A stretch of DNA of 64,000 nt, from assembly GCF_003049645.1 (NCBI RefSeq), contig NZ_PYWK01000001.1, forward strand, positions 2,077,487-2,141,486, read 5' to 3'. Every line of letters begins with the position of its first letter. The stretch's first letter is position 1. Source of the stretch: Metasolibacillus fluoroglycofenilyticus. GTDB taxonomy: Bacteria; Bacillota; Bacilli; Bacillales_A; Planococcaceae. Positions 17,234 to 27,901 of this stretch are shown here, piece after piece. The translations under genes and the position numbers were made by a program. The notes beneath the pieces were generated by a model that did no database searches, was not told the origin of the DNA, and saw nothing but the letters and a program-made list of their open reading frames with translations.

Positions 17234-19864
17234 TTACTTCGCATCATACCATGACTGACCATGCGAATAATCAACCTTTAGTGGTACGGCTAATTTAATA
17301 GCAGATTCCATCACCTCTGGTACAATGCGCTCTAAAATTTCTATTTCCTCAGCGGGTGCTTCAAAAATTAATTCATCATGTACTTGTAATAGAAGCTTTG
17401 CCTGCAAGCCTTCCTTCTGCAAGCGAGCATCCATATCAATCATCGCCTTCTTAATAATATCAGCGGCGCTTCCTTGAATCGGCGTATTCATCGCTGTGCG
17501 CTCAGCAAAACTACGCAAGTTGAAGTTTGAGCTGTTAATTTCCGGTAAATAACGGCGACGATTTAAAATTGTTGTGACAAAGCCATCTCGTTTAGCATCT
17601 GCCACGATGCTTTCCATATAATCTTTTACACCGGGGAAGCTTTGTAAATAGTTCTCAATAAACTCAGCTGCTTTTTTACGCGGTATGTCTAAGTTTTGCG
17701 ATAAGCCATAATCACTAATACCGTAAATAATTCCGAAGTTTACTGCCTTCGCTGTACGTCGCATATTTGCTGTGACCTCGTCGGGATTTGTTACACCAAA
17801 AACATCCATTGCAGTACGTGTATGAACATCCATCCCTTCCTTGAATGCCTCTACTAGTGTAGCGTCCTGACACATATGTGCTAATACGCGTAATTCGATT
17901 TGTGAATAATCAGCTGCAAATAGCACCCAACCTTCCTTTGATGGCACAAATGCTTGGCGAATTTTACGCCCTTCCTCTAAACGAATTGGAATGTTTTGTA
18001 GGTTCGGGTCTGTCGAGCTTAAACGTCCCGTTGCTGTCAATGCTTGCTGGAAGCGCGTATGCACTTTTCCATCCTCTTCGTGTATCTCTTTTGTCAATCC
18101 TTCAATATATGTCGATTGCAACTTCGCTAATTGGCGATAATCTAAAATATGCTTCACAATATCATGCTCTGATTGGAGCTTCTCAAGCACGTCCGCGGCT
18201 GTGGAGTAGCCTGTTTTTGTCTTTTTCAATACAGGCAGTCCTAGCTTATCAAATAAAATAACACCTAATTGCTTCGGTGAATTAATATTAAATTCCTCAC
18301 CTGCAAGCTCATAAATCGTTTGCTCAATAATGGCAAGCTTTTTCTGTAATGCCTCGCCCATTTGATTTAATGTTTCTACGTTCACAGAAATTCCTGTGAT
18401 TTCCATCGTGCCTAAAATTTCAGCAAGCGGCAATTCTAATTCATGGTATAAGTCGTATTGTTCATTATCCTGTAGCTTTTTTTCTACAACAGGCTGTAAA
18501 TGCCATAAGGCAATCGCTTTTCGACTAATATGGTCTGCTAGTATATCCTCAGCAGGTACAGTCCATTTTGCCCCTTTTCCATAGACGACCTCATTGGCTT
18601 GTACATTTGTATAGCCAAATTCCTTTGCCAATGTTGCTACATCATCACCGGAAATAGCTGGGTTGACAATATACGATGCAAGCAGTAAGTCAAAGGCAAC
18701 ACCCGCAAGCTGTATTTGATGACGTGCTAAAATTGCCTGTGTCGCTTTACTATCTACAATATACTTTTTCTTCGTCGCATCTTCTAGCCAAGCTTTAAAA
18801 ACATCGCTTTTTAATGCCACCTCCACGGGAATGTACATAGCGCCTGCACCATTTGTTATAGCAATCCCAAGCATATTACAGCTATGGTAATGTTCGTTCT
18901 CCAACTCAATATGGAGTGCCATCGCATCTGTTAACATGGCAGGCGTCACTTCAGCCACAATGTTTAGCTGAATCTCCTCCTGCTCCTGTGCAGTGCTCTG
19001 CATATCGCTTTTTTCAATTAATGATTTAAACCCTAGCTCCTGCCAAACGGCAAGTAAAGCATCCTCATTCGGACCAGCATAAGCTAAATCACCCAGCGTC
19101 ACCTCAATTGGAGCCTCCGTAAAAATCGTGGCAAGCTTCTTCGATAAATGCGCACTTTCCTCATTTTCCACAAGCTTTTCTTTCATTTTCGAAGCCTTCA
19201 TCGCATCAATCGCTTCATATAATGCTTCAATAGTGCCGTATTCCTTTAAAAGCTTAATTGCCGTTTTTTCTCCGACACCAGGAACGCCTGGGATATTGTC
19301 AGATGCATCCCCCATCAGCCCCTTCATATCGATGATTTGTACAGGTGTTAGCCCGTATTTTTCCTCGATATGTGCCGGCGTATATTTTTCAATATCTGTA
19401 ATTCCTTTACGCGTAATATAAACGGTTACATTATCCGTTGCAAGCTGTGTTAAATCTTTATCACCGGACACGATAATGACTTCGCTGCCCTTTTCTTCCG
19501 CCTGCTTCGCTAATGTGCCAATAATATCGTCTGCCTCATATAAATCAAGCTCATAGCGCCTAATATTGTATGCATCAATCAGCTTACGAATATAAGGGAA
19601 TTGCTCCGATAGCTCTGGTGGCGTTTTTTGGCGACCACCTTTATATTCTCCGTATGATTCATGGCGGAACGTCGTTTTCCCTGCATCAAATGCTACTAGC
19701 ATTTGCGTCGGCTGCTCCTCCTCCACAATTTTTTGTAGCATCATTGTAAAACCATATGAAGCATTCGTATGAATTCCGCTGTCATTTGTTAATGGTGGCA
19801 ATGCAAAAAATGCACGATATGCTAAACTGTTACCATCAAGTAATAATAATTTTTCTTTCGCCAT
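17234..19864 (-). CDS. polA: DNA polymerase I
   Basis: Family A polymerase for Okazaki fragment processing and repair. It is 876 residues, as in Bacillus. The 5'-nuclease lies at about 1-290 (LLLDGNSLAYRAFFAL, VPGVGEKTA). The middle 3'-5' exonuclease domain lacks the usual DxE metal ligands: the motif region reads HIELEN, so proofreading is expected to be absent, as in Geobacillus Pol I. The polymerase domain carries FAADYSQIELRVLAHM, RRTAKAVNFGIIYG and LLQVHDELIFEAP. It is the first gene of the polA-mutM-transporter-coaE run. Confidence 0.97.
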   Translation of the reverse strand: MAKEKLLLLDGNSLAYRAFFALPPLTNDSGIHTNASYGFTMMLQKIVEEEQPTQMLVAFDAGKTTFRHESYGEYKGGRQKTPPELSEQFPYIRKLIDAYNIRRYELDLYEADDIIGTLAKQAEEKGSEVIIVSGDKDLTQLATDNVTVYITRKGITDIEKYTPAHIEEKYGLTPVQIIDMKGLMGDASDNIPGVPGVGEKTAIKLLKEYGTIEALYEAIDAMKASKMKEKLVENEESAHLSKKLATIFTEAPIEVTLGDLAYAGPNEDALLAVWQELGFKSLIEKSDMQSTAQEQEEIQLNIVAEVTPAMLTDAMALHIELENEHYHSCNMLGIAITNGAGAMYIPVEVALKSDVFKAWLEDATKKKYIVDSKATQAILARHQIQLAGVAFDLLLASYIVNPAISGDDVATLAKEFGYTNVQANEVVYGKGAKWTVPAEDILADHISRKAIALWHLQPVVEKKLQDNEQYDLYHELELPLAEILGTMEITGISVNVETLNQMGEALQKKLAIIEQTIYELAGEEFNINSPKQLGVILFDKLGLPVLKKTKTGYSTAADVLEKLQSEHDIVKHILDYRQLAKLQSTYIEGLTKEIHEEDGKVHTRFQQALTATGRLSSTDPNLQNIPIRLEEGRKIRQAFVPSKEGWVLFAADYSQIELRVLAHMCQDATLVEAFKEGMDVHTRTAMDVFGVTNPDEVTANMRRTAKAVNFGIIYGISDYGLSQNLDIPRKKAAEFIENYLQSFPGVKDYMESIVADAKRDGFVTTILNRRRYLPEINSSNFNLRSFAERTAMNTPIQGSAADIIKKAMIDMDARLQKEGLQAKLLLQVHDELIFEAPAEEIEILERIVPEVMESAIKLAVPLKVDYSHGQSWYDAK

Positions 19865-20014
19865 TATTGTACGCTCCTCTTCAAGTACATCTTTGTTTCC
19901 GTTTTTTAAACTAACTATTAGAAATAACGCAAATAGCTAGCAAAGGTAAAAACATGCGTTCGAACTATTCTCCTCTTAACTTTAGCGTGAATCCAAGTTT
20001 TTTTCCACCAAAAA

Positions 20015-20060
20015 AGGTGCTCCTACAAAACTTTCCTAAAAAGTTTCGTAAGAAGCACCT
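20015..20060 (-). terminator. Terminator of the small membrane protein gene
   Basis: Arms AGGTGCT and AGCACCT, with inner AAACTTT/AAAGTTT pairing, are followed on the minus strand by T6. Confidence 0.75.
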
Positions 20061-20067
20061 AGATTAA

Positions 20068-20502
20068 TCATTTATTTTTCACCTTATATTGCCACGAGGC
20101 ACTTTCATTATTTTTATAGAAGATTTCTTCAAAAATAACTGTCAGTAAAAAGGCGTTTAAAAAGCTAATTACTAAGTACAGCGGCATCCCACCAAGATGA
20201 TAAGGCATGGCACCTCTCATAAATACTTCCACAAAACCAATTTGTGTGAAATAAAAAATCATCCCAATACCGACCTGCCAAATGGGACGCTTGTCTTTAC
20301 GCTTCTCATACCAAAACACCTTTTTAAAAGCATATCGAACATCTTCCGCAATGATGGCTCCAAGTATAAACATAATTAAAAACAATATAGGTATATGAAA
20401 AAGGCTTATTTTCATCCATTCAAAAGAACTTGATTGAAAAAGCGCGGTCACAGACGTTGCAATAATAAATGCTACTAGCAAATTTTGAATTCGCTTGCTC
20501 AT
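20068..20502 (-). CDS. Unrecognised four-helix membrane protein
   Basis: A 144-residue protein with about four hydrophobic segments (near residues 7-24, 32-52, 80-100 and 108-130) and a basic, Lys/Asn-rich tail. No family was recognised. The ATG at 20502 has GAGGTGG at 6 bases and is preferred over the opening at 20529. It stands alone between polA and the chemoreceptor gene with its own terminator. Not part of the B. subtilis order here, so accessory. Confidence 0.6.
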   Translation of the reverse strand: MSKRIQNLLVAFIIATSVTALFQSSSFEWMKISLFHIPILFLIMFILGAIIAEDVRYAFKKVFWYEKRKDKRPIWQVGIGMIFYFTQIGFVEVFMRGAMPYHLGGMPLYLVISFLNAFLLTVIFEEIFYKNNESASWQYKVKNK

Positions 20503-20619
20503 CCTATCCACCTCTCTATCAACTTGCATACCTATTATAACAAGAAATAGAGAATTGAAAAGAAATTTCTTTCTCCTCTCACACCAAAATTATCCTAAAT
20601 AAACAAGCCATAGCAAGGG

Positions 20620-20775
20620 GTTGTCTGAAACGTCATCTAGAGATGACCTCTTCGCGACAGGTAACCGCAGGAGCATTTTTTTCTGCGACGAGTAACCGCA
20701 GGAGCATATGTGTTTTGTGTCGAAAACGAAGCGACAGGTACAAACATTTTTAGCAAATATTTAATATAGAAGCAA
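20620..20775 (-). repeat. Intergenic tag repeat (GCTCCTGCGGTTAC), two copies
   Basis: On the minus strand the sequence TGCTCCTGCGGTTAC occurs twice (20659-20673 and 20692-20706), followed by CTGTCGC and TCGTCGC respectively. The same tag with TCGTCGC ends family 1 copy F at 50127-50148. Flanking GACAGGTAC/GTACCTGTC pieces are shared too. The rest of the 20503-20898 spacer shows no gene. Confidence 0.6.
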
Positions 20776-20852
20776 TGTCTATCCGAAAAGATATACACTT
20801 TTCGAGCAACCTCAATTATAAACAGCCATCATTTTAATATACCATAAACGAA

Positions 20853-20890
20853 ACGTCCGAAAAGCAGTGTCTCGCACACTTTTCGGACGT
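20853..20890 (-). terminator. Chemoreceptor gene terminator
   Basis: Stem ACGTCCGAAAAG/CTTTTCGGACGT (12 bp) plus inner AGTGT/ACACT, 9 bases after the stop. It belongs to the shared GTCCGAAAAGC hairpin type. Confidence 0.7.
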
Positions 20891-20898
20891 CCCTCTAA

Positions 20899-22581
20899 CT
20901 ATATTTTAAAACGCTCAATTTGACCTTTTAAGTTGCCAATCATTTCATTTAACTCGGTAGCAATGCTTAACATTTCTTCACTAGTAGCTGTTTGCTCCTC
21001 CATTGAGGCCGCAATGCTTTGTGAATGCTCACTTGATGCTTCAATGGATTCAACTGTTTGATTCGTTGTAACAAGCACTTGGTTGGAGCTTGCAGCCATT
21101 TCTTGAATCGTAGCTGTTACTTGTTGAATTTCGCTATTCATTTCGCTTACTAATGCTGAAATCGCCTCAAATGTGTCACCAGCAGAATGAATGACTGCAT
21201 TTTCATGCTCGATTTGTGCCACAACATTTGTAATTGCCGTAACAGACTCATCCGAATCTTTTTGCATCCCTTGAATTAATGTAGTAATATTACTTGCTGA
21301 CTGTGCGGACTGCTCAGCAAGTGAACGTATTTCATCGGCTACAACCGCAAAGCCTTTGCCATATTCCCCAGCTCTCGCGGCTTCAATTGCTGCATTTAAC
21401 GCTAATAAATTTATTTGGTCAGAAATACCCGAAATAATTTTTGTAATCTGACTTACTTCTGTTGAACGAGCATTCATCTGCTCTGTAATTTTCAATGACG
21501 TTTTCGCTGTCTCATGAATATTTGTAATTCCTTTTACCGAGCTTTGAACTGCCTCATTCCCTTGCTGTGCAATCGTTGTAGCATGCAAAGCCTCATCCGA
21601 TATTTGTGAAGTCATATCAGATATGTAAGAGATTTGTGTAACCATCTGCTCAATTGCCTCACGATTTTGCACCGCACCATCAACAATCACTTCACTACTA
21701 GAGGCAATTTCTTGAACGGCTCCAGCCACTTGCGTCGAAGCAACTGTTAGCTGTTCCACACTTTCCCTTAATGTTGAGGAGCTTTGGTCTACATGTGTTG
21801 ACGTAATATTTACATGTTGAATCGTTTCTCGAAGCTGAGCTTGCATATCATGGAAGCTTTGCGCTAAATGTCGTACTTCCTTATCCCCTTCCACAATCAC
21901 TTGCTGCTGTAAATCACCTTTTGCAACAATTTCAGTATGGGCTACTAAGCGTTCCATTGGGCGTGTAATATTGCGTGCGATAAATAATGCTAACGCTACA
22001 CCTAAGGAAATGAACACAATTGAAATAATAATAATAATCGTTACAATTGTATTTTTTAGTTCACTCACAAAATCAGCATCAGCATCTAGACCAAGCACCG
22101 AATCTGTGCCTGCAATTTGTAAAAATGTAGATTTATGCGCCCCGTAATCATCTTTATAAATCGGACTTACAACAATATCAGTTGTCGTCATCGCCTTCTT
22201 TTGATCCTCAGAAAAATCTAAAGGTGTCAAATATTCGCCATCATCACTTAGCACTAAAATGACTTCTTGTCCATCAACTTTACTCATAATATAAACGTGT
22301 TCTAATTCCGCTTGATGTTTAAGGTCTGTTGAAATTGTTAAAAGCTTTTCAAATTCATTGCGATCTGTTTTGGCAGCATTAATCGTATTTGCATCTATTA
22401 ATCCTTCAAACTGCTCCATTTTTAATGTTAAATTTTGCTCATATGTTGGTAGAATTTGCTCGTTAATTAAATTGGTCGCCACCATATAACAAAACATGCC
22501 AAAAACAAAAATCAAAATGCTAATTGGTAAAATAATACTTAACAATATTTTCGTTTTAACCGAATACGTTTTTTTGCCCAT
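20899..22581 (-). CDS. Methyl-accepting chemotaxis protein
   Basis: Transmembrane chemoreceptor of 560 residues. TM1 is at about 10-33, an extracellular sensor at about 34-177 (Cache-like size), and TM2 at about 178-202. A HAMP domain follows, then the cytoplasmic coiled-coil signalling domain with the conserved tip [20 protein letters not shown] and [15 protein letters not shown]. The ligand is unknown. The ATG at 22581 has GAAGGAG at 9 bases; the opening at 22614 would overlap the upstream gene. Only 16 bases separate it from an ATP-grasp gene, so the two are probably cotranscribed. Confidence 0.92.
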   Translation of the reverse strand: MGKKTYSVKTKILLSIILPISILIFVFGMFCYMVATNLINEQILPTYEQNLTLKMEQFEGLIDANTINAAKTDRNEFEKLLTISTDLKHQAELEHVYIMSKVDGQEVILVLSDDGEYLTPLDFSEDQKKAMTTTDIVVSPIYKDDYGAHKSTFLQIAGTDSVLGLDADADFVSELKNTIVTIIIIISIVFISLGVALALFIARNITRPMERLVAHTEIVAKGDLQQQVIVEGDKEVRHLAQSFHDMQAQLRETIQHVNITSTHVDQSSSTLRESVEQLTVASTQVAGAVQEIASSSEVIVDGAVQNREAIEQMVTQISYISDMTSQISDEALHATTIAQQGNEAVQSSVKGITNIHETAKTSLKITEQMNARSTEVSQITKIISGISDQINLLALNAAIEAARAGEYGKGFAVVADEIRSLAEQSAQSASNITTLIQGMQKDSDESVTAITNVVAQIEHENAVIHSAGDTFEAISALVSEMNSEIQQVTATIQEMAASSNQVLVTTNQTVESIEASSEHSQSIAASMEEQTATSEEMLSIATELNEMIGNLKGQIERFKI

Positions 22582-22597
22582 GTCTAGCCTGCTCCTT

Positions 22598-23761
22598 CTA
22601 GTTTTGAGAACCACTTAAAGAAAGTGTCTCATTCTTTGTTGTAATAAATGACATAAAATCTAATGATAATATATGTTCATTTTGACTAAATGAATCACTG
22701 GCAAAAAAGATAACTGCAAAGGTTGTCCCACTATCTTGAGGTAATACACGGTACTCTAATAAATGCTCAAATTGTTGTTTAAGCTCCTCATGATGAATAC
22801 AGTCAATATCTTCAAACGTTAGTTGACTATCGAACTCTGCACAAGTAAAGCTGTAAATTCGGTCATCCATCTTTGCTATTTTTTGTGACCAATCCGGTTC
22901 CCACTGATTAAAAACATATTCGTACGGATTAATATCATAAGCATATGTACCAAGCTCTGTCGTTCCGATACCTGCAAAGCGTAAAGGGTTTACCTCAATT
23001 GGAATTAAAACACCTTTATCATCAATGCGAAGCTCGATATGAAATGGATAATTACGCATTTCAAGCGATGCGCCTAGCTCGGCTAAATATTTTTCAACAA
23101 CTGATAAATACTGTATTATCACTTGCTTACTCGTATAATAAATACGGTCACTCATATCTTCTGCGTCGCGGAACATACGAGCGAATAAATTTAAAATAAC
23201 CGGCTTACCCTCCGCATTAAAATAAGCATCCACGGCTAACTCTTGTCCTTCAATATATGTTTCCAAAATGAATGTTTGGAAATTTAAAATATCCTGTGAA
23301 TAAGAAGATGAAAGACCATTATTTTCTACTAATTGCTCAACAGCTTCAGTAAACTGCTGTGCATTCTTAATTTTCTGTACACCGACACTCGAATAACCGA
23401 TTGCTGGTTTTAAAATAATTGGATAAGGTATGCTGTTACTGTCCATCATGCTTAATTCCTGCAATGTGCTTTCCTTGAAATAAAAGTTTGGGAAGCTCGC
23501 TGCTAAATATTGTCGAAATGCAACTTTGTTTTTAAATAAATTCGACCATTTTGTAACATTTAATTGTGAATAATGGTCTGTTAATACTTTAATAGCATTT
23601 TCCGAATTCATAATAATAAGCTGCTCTTCCTGTAATTCCAATGTACCTGCCTGCGATTTATTTATGAATCGCTTATTAACGATATCGTACATTGGGATTT
23701 CAGTACGCATTAATGCATCTTGCAGCATTGGAGATATATAATTAGTGTCTAAAAAAATCAC
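22598..23761 (-). CDS. ATP-grasp domain protein
   Basis: Predicted ATP-dependent carboxylate-amine/thiol ligase of 387 residues. ATP-grasp features are [15 protein letters not shown] (nucleotide-binding lysine and glycine-rich loop), [15 protein letters not shown], and the metal-binding HIELRID...[11 protein letters not shown]. The substrate is unknown. The start is taken as GTG at 23761 with AGGTGG at 8 bases; the ATG at 23815 has no ribosome site. It lies directly before a chemoreceptor gene. The spacer 23762-24164 beyond it shows no gene, only the hflC terminator. Confidence 0.8.
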   Translation of the reverse strand: MIFLDTNYISPMLQDALMRTEIPMYDIVNKRFINKSQAGTLELQEEQLIIMNSENAIKVLTDHYSQLNVTKWSNLFKNKVAFRQYLAASFPNFYFKESTLQELSMMDSNSIPYPIILKPAIGYSSVGVQKIKNAQQFTEAVEQLVENNGLSSSYSQDILNFQTFILETYIEGQELAVDAYFNAEGKPVILNLFARMFRDAEDMSDRIYYTSKQVIIQYLSVVEKYLAELGASLEMRNYPFHIELRIDDKGVLIPIEVNPLRFAGIGTTELGTYAYDINPYEYVFNQWEPDWSQKIAKMDDRIYSFTCAEFDSQLTFEDIDCIHHEELKQQFEHLLEYRVLPQDSGTTFAVIFFASDSFSQNEHILSLDFMSFITTKNETLSLSGSQN

Positions 23762-24081
23762 TATTTTCCCACCTTTCTGAGTCTTTAGTACTTTCAAAAT
23801 TTTCTTTAATCTCATACATTTCGCATTAATTTATTTTAAAAAAGATGCGACAAAACAACTAACCGTAGTACATTATACTACAATATATTTCAATTGCTAC
23901 ATTTTTCCCTAAAATCCTATTATTTTTTTACAAACTGCCGTAAACATGGGAAAAGAGCTAGCAGGAAAATAAATGCGCCAGCACTTTTGTGTGAGGATTT
24001 GAAAATAACTGAGGGACGTACGTTTAGCCTAGACACTGTTTAAATGCCAAAACTTCTATTTTCTTATTCTTTAAAACAAAA

Positions 24082-24128
24082 AAGTGAACAATTAGTGACA
24101 ATGAAATATGCCAACTAATTGTTCACTT
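24082..24128 (-). terminator. hflC terminator
   Basis: Perfect 15-bp stem AAGTGAACAATTAGT with a 17-base loop, followed by TTTTTGTTTT on the minus strand. Confidence 0.85.
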
Positions 24129-24164
24129 GCTATCAACAGTCTGAGAGGAACGAAACTTTATTCT

Positions 24165-25187
24165 TTACTCTAAGTAACCAGAAAGTACTCTTGCATACGG
24201 AGAGTCTGATGGTAAAATAATGACTGTATCATCACCAATGGTTTTTTTATACGATTCCAATGTTCGATATAAAGAATAAAAATCAGGGTCTTGTGAAAAT
24301 GCCTTGTTATAAATTTTCGCAGCCTCTGCCTCGCCTTCTGCAATTGTCACTGCCGCTTCTCTGTTTGCCTTTGCTAACTTCATTTGCACATCTTGGTCTG
24401 TTTCAGCTTCTATTCTTCTTTTTTCAGCATCACCTTGTGATAAATAAGTTTGTGCCGTTTTTTCACGCTCTGAAATCATACGTGTAAAAATAGCCTGCTC
24501 ATTTTCTGGTGGTAAATCTGTACGTCTAATGCGCACATCTAAAACTTCAATACCATAGTTGTCATTCGCCAATAGCTCATTTACTTTTAACGTGACATTA
24601 TTATTTATATCACCGCGCGATGAATCAGCATCATTAATAATTTGTTCATAATCAAGCTTACCAAGCTCTGTACGAAGAACAGAATAAATAAATTCACTCA
24701 TACGACGCTCAGCATTAGGTAATGTCCCTGCGTTAGAAATAAGTTCCTTAGGGTCAACTACGCGCCAAACAGCATAATTATCAATAATAATTCGCTTCTT
24801 ATCTTTTGTATTAATTTCTTCCTGCATCATGTCATATGTCATTAGGTTTTTTGGTAATGTCGTCACACTTTGAATAAAAGGTATTTTCATATGCAAGCCC
24901 GGTTCGCGCTCAAATTTTACGACTTCACCAAATTGGCGTACTACTTTATATTCGTTTTCTTTGACGATATAAAGATTGGCAAAAGCGATAATTGCGATGG
25001 CAAAAATAGCTGTTACTATCAATGCGCTAGTAGCCCATTTGCGCATATTTTTCGGTTGCTTTTCCTTTTTAACCGTCTGTGCTTCAGAATCTACTACTTC
25101 TACCACTTTAGCCTTCTTTTTATTTTTATCTGTAAATAACTTTCTTAAAAACTTTTCTAAATCCCCGTCGAAATTGTTGTTACTCAT
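24165..25187 (-). CDS. hflC: Protease modulator HflC (SPFH family)
   Basis: Membrane-anchored SPFH/band 7 protein of 340 residues, expected to form a cage complex with HflK around the FtsH protease. A charged cytoplasmic N-terminus (1-48) precedes one TM helix (about 49-70). The SPFH domain follows (IVKENEYKVVRQFGEV), then a long coiled coil (ISEREKTAQTYLSQGDAEKRR) ending in IYNKAFSQDPDFYSLYRTLESYKK, diagnostic for HflC. The long cytoplasmic N-terminus is unusual. It overlaps hflK by 4 bases (ATGA). Confidence 0.88.
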   Translation of the reverse strand: MSNNNFDGDLEKFLRKLFTDKNKKKAKVVEVVDSEAQTVKKEKQPKNMRKWATSALIVTAIFAIAIIAFANLYIVKENEYKVVRQFGEVVKFEREPGLHMKIPFIQSVTTLPKNLMTYDMMQEEINTKDKKRIIIDNYAVWRVVDPKELISNAGTLPNAERRMSEFIYSVLRTELGKLDYEQIINDADSSRGDINNNVTLKVNELLANDNYGIEVLDVRIRRTDLPPENEQAIFTRMISEREKTAQTYLSQGDAEKRRIEAETDQDVQMKLAKANREAAVTIAEGEAEAAKIYNKAFSQDPDFYSLYRTLESYKKTIGDDTVIILPSDSPYARVLSGYLE

Positions 25188-26143
25188 TGACTACCGCTCC
25201 CTTCCTCTTTCGGCTTTGCTGTAGTTGTTTGTTGAATAGGCAAGTATTTCAACGTATTGCCTTCATTGTCGTTCATAATATAAATTTGAGCATGTGGTAA
25301 TACCATTTCTAATGTTTCTAATACAAGACGCTCACGTGTAATTGCTTGATTTCCTTTATACTCGTTATAAAGCTGATTAAATACGGCAACATCACCAACT
25401 GCTTGCTCAATACGCGCAACCCTTTGCCCTTCTGCCTTCGATTTAATCGCAGCAATCTCCCCTTCTACTTCACTTAAGCGTTGATTCTTATATTTATCCG
25501 CTTGGTTAATTTTTGTATTTCTCATCTCACGTGCATCCGTTACGGCTGTAAAGGCAGCACGTACTTCTTCATTTGGCAATTCAACATCCTGAAGCTTGAC
25601 ACCTAATACGCTAATACCAACATCATATTTTTCCATTAATGATGTTAGTAGCTCTCTTGTTCTTGACTCGATATCCGATTTACCATCTGTTAAAGCGGCA
25701 TCAATTTTTGAGTTTCCAATAATTGAGCGAATTGCGCTTGATGTCGCACTATGTAGTAGCTCTTTTGGTTCTTGTGAGTTAAATAAATATTTTTTCGGGT
25801 CTGTTATTTTCCATTGTACGACTAAATCAGTTAAGACGAAAAATTCATCACCTGTAATCATTTTTGTTTCTGAAGGGTATACGTCAATATCCCCTTGCGA
25901 ACGCTCTTTGTAGCCGAATTCTAAACTAAATGTTTCCTTCGATAATACTTCAACTTTTTGTATTGGCCACGGCAGTTTAAAATGTAAACCAGACTCCGTT
26001 ATTGTTTCTCCCGACTTTCCAAAAGTGATAACAACTGCTTGTTCAGATTCATCCACTGTATACCATGTTGTTAAAGCTGCAACAACACCAAATAGTAGCA
26101 ATAACCCTAAAGCAATGGCTATTAATGTACGCTTTGTACTCAT
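25184..26143 (-). CDS. hflK: FtsH modulator subunit HflK (SPFH family)
   Basis: A 319-residue partner of HflC. TM helix at about 6-27 with VDESEQAVVITFGKSGETITESGLHFKLPWP, the HflK-type band 7 start. SPFH domain to about 190 (DVELPNEEVRAAFTAVTDAR), then coiled coil and a short tail. ATG has GGGAGG at 9 bases. The pair sits between phoR and the chemoreceptor genes, a block not found here in B. subtilis. Confidence 0.88.
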   Translation of the reverse strand: MSTKRTLIAIALGLLLLFGVVAALTTWYTVDESEQAVVITFGKSGETITESGLHFKLPWPIQKVEVLSKETFSLEFGYKERSQGDIDVYPSETKMITGDEFFVLTDLVVQWKITDPKKYLFNSQEPKELLHSATSSAIRSIIGNSKIDAALTDGKSDIESRTRELLTSLMEKYDVGISVLGVKLQDVELPNEEVRAAFTAVTDAREMRNTKINQADKYKNQRLSEVEGEIAAIKSKAEGQRVARIEQAVGDVAVFNQLYNEYKGNQAITRERLVLETLEMVLPHAQIYIMNDNEGNTLKYLPIQQTTTAKPKEEGSGSQ

Positions 26144-26238
26144 ATATGTTCCTCCCTTTATTTTGCTATAACTTTTTTACGGTGTAACCCGCAAAAAAGT
26201 TTCACAATAATTTTGATTTCTTTTTACAATTGAAAAAA

Positions 26239-26260
26239 GCGTCCGGAAATTTCCAGACGC
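26239..26260 (-). terminator. phoR terminator
   Basis: GCGTC-GGAAA/TTTCC-GACGC hairpin followed by T6 on the minus strand, 94 bases after the phoR stop. Confidence 0.7.
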
Positions 26261-26353
26261 CTTCCTTAATTATTTAGTTTGAAATAGGGGTTTCTTATAA
26301 CTTATTATATAAGCATTTTTTTAATTTTTTATAAAGTCTGTGTAAAGATTTTG

Positions 26354-27901
26354 TTAAGATGATGGTGCAAGAGGTATGTGTATTGAAATTTTTGTGCCTT
26401 TTCCTACTTCACTCGTCACAACAATTTTTCCATGATGCGCCTCTACTAGATGCTTTACAATTGCAAGACCTAAGCCTGTGCCGCCAGAATTACGGCTACG
26501 TGCGCGATCGATTCGATAGAAACGCTCAAAGACACGCGCGATTTCTTGTTTTTCAATCCCAATTCCCTGGTCCTCTACTTCTACAATTCCATATTCCTCG
26601 TTTTGCGTCATTTTTACAGTAATTGTTGTACTGTCTGGAGAGTACGTAACAGCGTTCGAAATTAAGTTTGTAAAAATTTGAATGAGGCGATTTTCATCCC
26701 CTAAAATTCGTACGTCTCTATCCATTTGCATATCAAACTGCATATTTTTTTCTTCTAAACGTGGACTCGTGACATCAACTACCCTTGCAATAACCTCCTG
26801 CAAGCTTGTAGGCGCAATATCTACAGAAAAACCATGCTGCTCAATTTTAGATAGCTCTAATAAATCGTTGATAAGCTCTTGTAAACGGTTGCTTTCTTTA
26901 TAAATAATTTCTAAAAATGATAACAGCATATTTTCATCTTTATATGCACCGTCTAACAATGTTTCAGAAAAACCTTTAATTGAAGTAATCGGTGTCCGCA
27001 ATTCATGTGAAACATTGGCAACGAAATCTCTTCGAATTTGCTCTAAACGAATTAGCTCGGTCACGTCATGCATGACTAAAACAACACCAAGCCAACGTCC
27101 ATGCTCTCCTACAACAGGGGCCCCATAAACGAGCTTATACGTGATTTCTTGCTGCAGCTCCATTTCAAGCTGCTTTTGATATGGCTGCTCCGTTAAAAAA
27201 ACATGGTCGATAAATACTTCTAAATTTTCAGGCAATCCAACTGTTAAAAAATTTTTACCTTGCACCTGCTCGGACGTTAAGCCAAAGCGATGAAGAAATT
27301 GCTTATTAACAATTGATATATAGCCTTCTCGATCAATCATCATCAATGCGCTACCCATATTTTCAATAAGCGTTTTCAAGCGTTCTTCTTCTATTTCTCG
27401 TATTTTTGTAATATCCTGCAAATTGCGCGCTAGTACATTGATTGAATTGCGAAGCTCTATAATTGTTTTCGGCCCATTCGCAAAAGCACGGGCATAATAA
27501 TTACCGACTGCCAGCTCCTGTGCTGTACGTGTAACAGCCTCTATAGGTTCTACAAAATTACTAACCATTCGATAGGATACTAAGCCAATTACTGCAATCG
27601 CTACTAAAAATAAAATAACAAGTACTAACATGAGGCGAACACGTGTATAGCTAAAATACTCTTCATCCGCACTCACATCATATGCCTGCAATAATTTTTC
27701 CTGCTGTAGAGAGGTCAGTTCAATATTTTCCTGCTGAATAAACTCTACAACATTTTCCTGCACTACCTCGGTTTGTACTTGCACATAGTCCTCTAAGTAA
27801 AAAGGAAAAAGCTGACCTATAACAAGTTCTAGGACAGCAAAAATTGCCGTTACAAGTAAAATAAATGAGAAAAAGAGTCGGCCGCTCATTGATTTATTCA
27901 T
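26354..27901 (-). CDS. phoR: Phosphate-regulon sensor kinase PhoR
   Basis: Membrane histidine kinase of 515 residues. TM1 at about 9-32, a short extracellular loop, TM2 at about 88-110, HAMP, a PAS domain (IDREGYISIVNKQFL), HisKA with phospho-acceptor His in FVANVSHELRTPITS, and HATPase with the N box near NLISNAVTYSPDS and G boxes DQGIGI and GTGLGLAIVK. The periplasmic part is shorter than in B. subtilis PhoR (579 residues). Its ATG overlaps the phoP stop (ATGA). Confidence 0.93.
   Translation of the reverse strand: MNKSMSGRLFFSFILLVTAIFAVLELVIGQLFPFYLEDYVQVQTEVVQENVVEFIQQENIELTSLQQEKLLQAYDVSADEEYFSYTRVRLMLVLVILFLVAIAVIGLVSYRMVSNFVEPIEAVTRTAQELAVGNYYARAFANGPKTIIELRNSINVLARNLQDITKIREIEEERLKTLIENMGSALMMIDREGYISIVNKQFLHRFGLTSEQVQGKNFLTVGLPENLEVFIDHVFLTEQPYQKQLEMELQQEITYKLVYGAPVVGEHGRWLGVVLVMHDVTELIRLEQIRRDFVANVSHELRTPITSIKGFSETLLDGAYKDENMLLSFLEIIYKESNRLQELINDLLELSKIEQHGFSVDIAPTSLQEVIARVVDVTSPRLEEKNMQFDMQMDRDVRILGDENRLIQIFTNLISNAVTYSPDSTTITVKMTQNEEYGIVEVEDQGIGIEKQEIARVFERFYRIDRARSRNSGGTGLGLAIVKHLVEAHHGKIVVTSEVGKGTKISIHIPLAPSS

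Noticed and set aside
24165..26143. hflC/hflK as flotillin (floT) genes
   Set aside because: Tandem pair with HflK- and HflC-specific termini and no long flotillin coiled-coil repeat region.
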